Assembly: GCF_001427125.1 (NCBI RefSeq) | Contig: NZ_LMGK01000012.1 | Location: forward strand, 179,430-243,429 | DNA length: 64,000 nt | Origin: Pseudomonas sp. Root562 | GTDB lineage: Bacteria; Pseudomonadota; Gammaproteobacteria; Pseudomonadales; Pseudomonadaceae | Direction of reading: 5' to 3' | Shown here: in pieces, positions 62,719-64,000 of the stretch | Layout: the number at the start of each line of letters is the position of its first letter | Position numbering within the stretch: position 1 is the first letter of the stretch | The notes under the pieces: generated by a model | Seen by the model: only the letters and a program-made list of their open reading frames with translations | The model's database searches: none | What the model was told of the DNA's origin: nothing | Made by a program: the position numbers and the translations under genes

Positions 62719-63878
62719 TTGTGTTTCGTTTGGGCCGGAGTCAGGCAGTAATGTTCAATCAACTGACGTAATAGATGCACCGTAGGCTGCAAACGTGACA
62801 TTTCAAGGTATTCCCCCGGCTGGTGGGCGCAGGCGATATCGCCCGGGCCGAGTACCAGTGTCTCGCAGCCAAGGTGCTGAAGATAAGGCGCTTCTGTGCC
62901 GAACGCCACTGCTTCGGCGCCATGGCCGGTGAGCTTTTCGGCAATGCGCACCAATTCGGCATCTTCAGCCTGCTCGAAAGGCGGTACTTCAGGGAACAGC
63001 GGGGCGTAATCGATTTTCACCTGATGCCGCTCGGCAATCGGGTTGAGCTTCTGCAGGATCGCCGCGCGCAGGGCTTTGGGGTCCATGCCCGGTAGCGGCC
63101 GCAGATCGAACTCCAGCGAGCATTGCCCGCAGATGCGATTGGGGTTGTCGCCGCCATGGATGCAGCCGAAATTCATCGTCGGCGTCGGCACGCTGAACTG
63201 TGGGTTGCGAAATTCACGCTGCCACGACAGGCGCAGGCCGCGCAGTTCGCCAATGGCGTCGTGCATGGCTTCGAGCGCGCTATGGCCCAGGCGCGGGTCC
63301 GAGGAATGGCCGCTTTGCCCGAGTATGTCGATGCGCTCCATCATGATGCCTTTGTGCATGCGGATCGGCTTGAGCCCGGTCGGCTCGCCGATGACCGCGG
63401 CACGCCCCAGCGGCCGCCCGGCGGCTGCCAGCGCGCGGGCGCCGGACATCGAGCTTTCTTCATCGCACGTGGCGAGGATCAGCAGCGGTTGCTTGAACGG
63501 CTGATCGAGCAACGGCTTGACGGCTTCGATGGCCAGGGCGAAAAAGCCTTTCATGTCACAACTGCCGAGCCCGACCCAACGACCATCGACTTCAGTCAGC
63601 TTCAATGGGTCGGTCTGCCACAACGCGCCATCGAACGGCACGGTGTCGCTGTGACCGGCGAGCACCAACCCACCGGGACCGGAGCCATAACTGGCCAGCA
63701 GATTGAATTTGCCCGGGCTGACCTGCTGGATATCGCAGGCGAAGCCAAGATCACCGAGCCACGCGGCCAGCAGGTCGATCACCGGGCGATTGGATTGATC
63801 GAGGCTGGCCTGGGTGCAACTGACGGACGGTGCAGCAATCAGCGCAGCGAATTGATCTTTCATGGACGGCAAAGGCAT
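62712..63878 (-). CDS. argE: Acetylornithine deacetylase
   Basis: 388 residues, M20 metallopeptidase family. Metal ligands are H76 and D78 in LAGHSDTVPFDG, the bridging region is LGSCDMKGFFAL, and the general base glutamate lies in ATCDEESSMSGA. It removes acetate from N-acetylornithine. The ATG at 63878 has GGAG at good spacing; a TTG at 63890 is less likely. Its last codons (KHNL-stop) run into a REP element. Confidence 0.95.
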   Translation of the reverse strand: MPLPSMKDQFAALIAAPSVSCTQASLDQSNRPVIDLLAAWLGDLGFACDIQQVSPGKFNLLASYGSGPGGLVLAGHSDTVPFDGALWQTDPLKLTEVDGRWVGLGSCDMKGFFALAIEAVKPLLDQPFKQPLLILATCDEESSMSGARALAAAGRPLGRAAVIGEPTGLKPIRMHKGIMMERIDILGQSGHSSDPRLGHSALEAMHDAIGELRGLRLSWQREFRNPQFSVPTPTMNFGCIHGGDNPNRICGQCSLEFDLRPLPGMDPKALRAAILQKLNPIAERHQVKIDYAPLFPEVPPFEQAEDAELVRIAEKLTGHGAEAVAFGTEAPYLQHLGCETLVLGPGDIACAHQPGEYLEMSRLQPTVHLLRQLIEHYCLTPAQTKHNL

Positions 63879-64000
63879 CGCTGACTCCAACTCGCAAATT
63901 GAAGACCATCATAGAACCATCCGGCGACAGGAATAAACCGTCGCACGGCGGGTAGGGTCTGTTGGCGCTTGGTGACGAGCCAAGGGAGGGCCGTCGCGGC
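63879..64000. other. Upstream region of argE at the window edge
   Basis: 122 bases. No start of another gene can be supported. The argE promoter should be in it, but no clear element was seen. Confidence 0.5.

Overview
The window looks like chromosome of a fluorescent-group Pseudomonas. The gene order folA ... thyA-lgt-(TauE-like)-ptsP-rppH-ilvA-rpiA-serA and the spuABCDEFGH/spuI polyamine locus are Pseudomonas-typical, codon use is GC-rich, and intergenic gaps are packed with REP/REPIN-type repeats of the kind known from P. fluorescens. No rRNA, tRNA, CRISPR array, prophage or insertion sequence was recognised. About 58 protein genes are called.

Layout. 0.1-3.4 kb: folA, then a membrane protein (DUF2868 type) overlapping a GTPase (DUF3482 type). 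3.5-9.9 kb: a small protein with acidic calcium-type loops, then a phosphonate module on the minus strand (LysR regulator, ABC ATPase, fused double permease, binding protein, PhnZ-like HD oxygenase). 9.9-12.7 kb: cadA and cadR, divergent around a MerR-type operator. 12.7-29.0 kb: housekeeping block with thyA, lgt, a TauE/SafE permease, an NRDE protein, ptsP-rppH, a HAD phosphatase, ilvA, rpiA, two SdiA-regulated-type proteins, a fumarylacetoacetase-family protein, a D-2-hydroxyglutarate dehydrogenase-type flavoenzyme and serA. 29.0-38.6 kb: small or poorly characterised genes (DUF4399, an unusually short solute-binding protein, DUF523, a 2OG-Fe oxygenase, DUF2059, a hydrolase, a CPC thioredoxin-like protein), a penicillin/AHL-acylase homologue, a GlxA-type regulator and a cyanamide-hydratase-like HD protein. 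38.8-49.3 kb: the polyamine locus spuB-spuC-spuD-spuE-spuF-spuG-spuH with divergent spuI; spuA survives only as a decayed remnant. 49.5-60.6 kb: a TetR regulator, the sulfonate operon ssuEADCBF, peroxiredoxin lsfA, two OprD-family porins and an orphan taurine-type binding protein. 61.2-63.9 kb: argA and argE.

Functionally, three nutrient-scavenging modules dominate: phosphonate uptake, polyamine uptake and catabolism, and organosulfonate uptake and desulfonation. The serA and D-2-hydroxyglutarate dehydrogenase pair fits the known coupling in Pseudomonas serine synthesis.

The least ordinary features are the decayed spuA, the repeat landscape (a 102-111 bp compound palindrome in several copies, tandem units carrying the tail of the adjacent gene, an argE stop codon provided by a REP), the PhnZ-like oxygenase without its usual partner, the compact binding protein and the orphan tauA. 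I did not find a clearly new multi-gene system.
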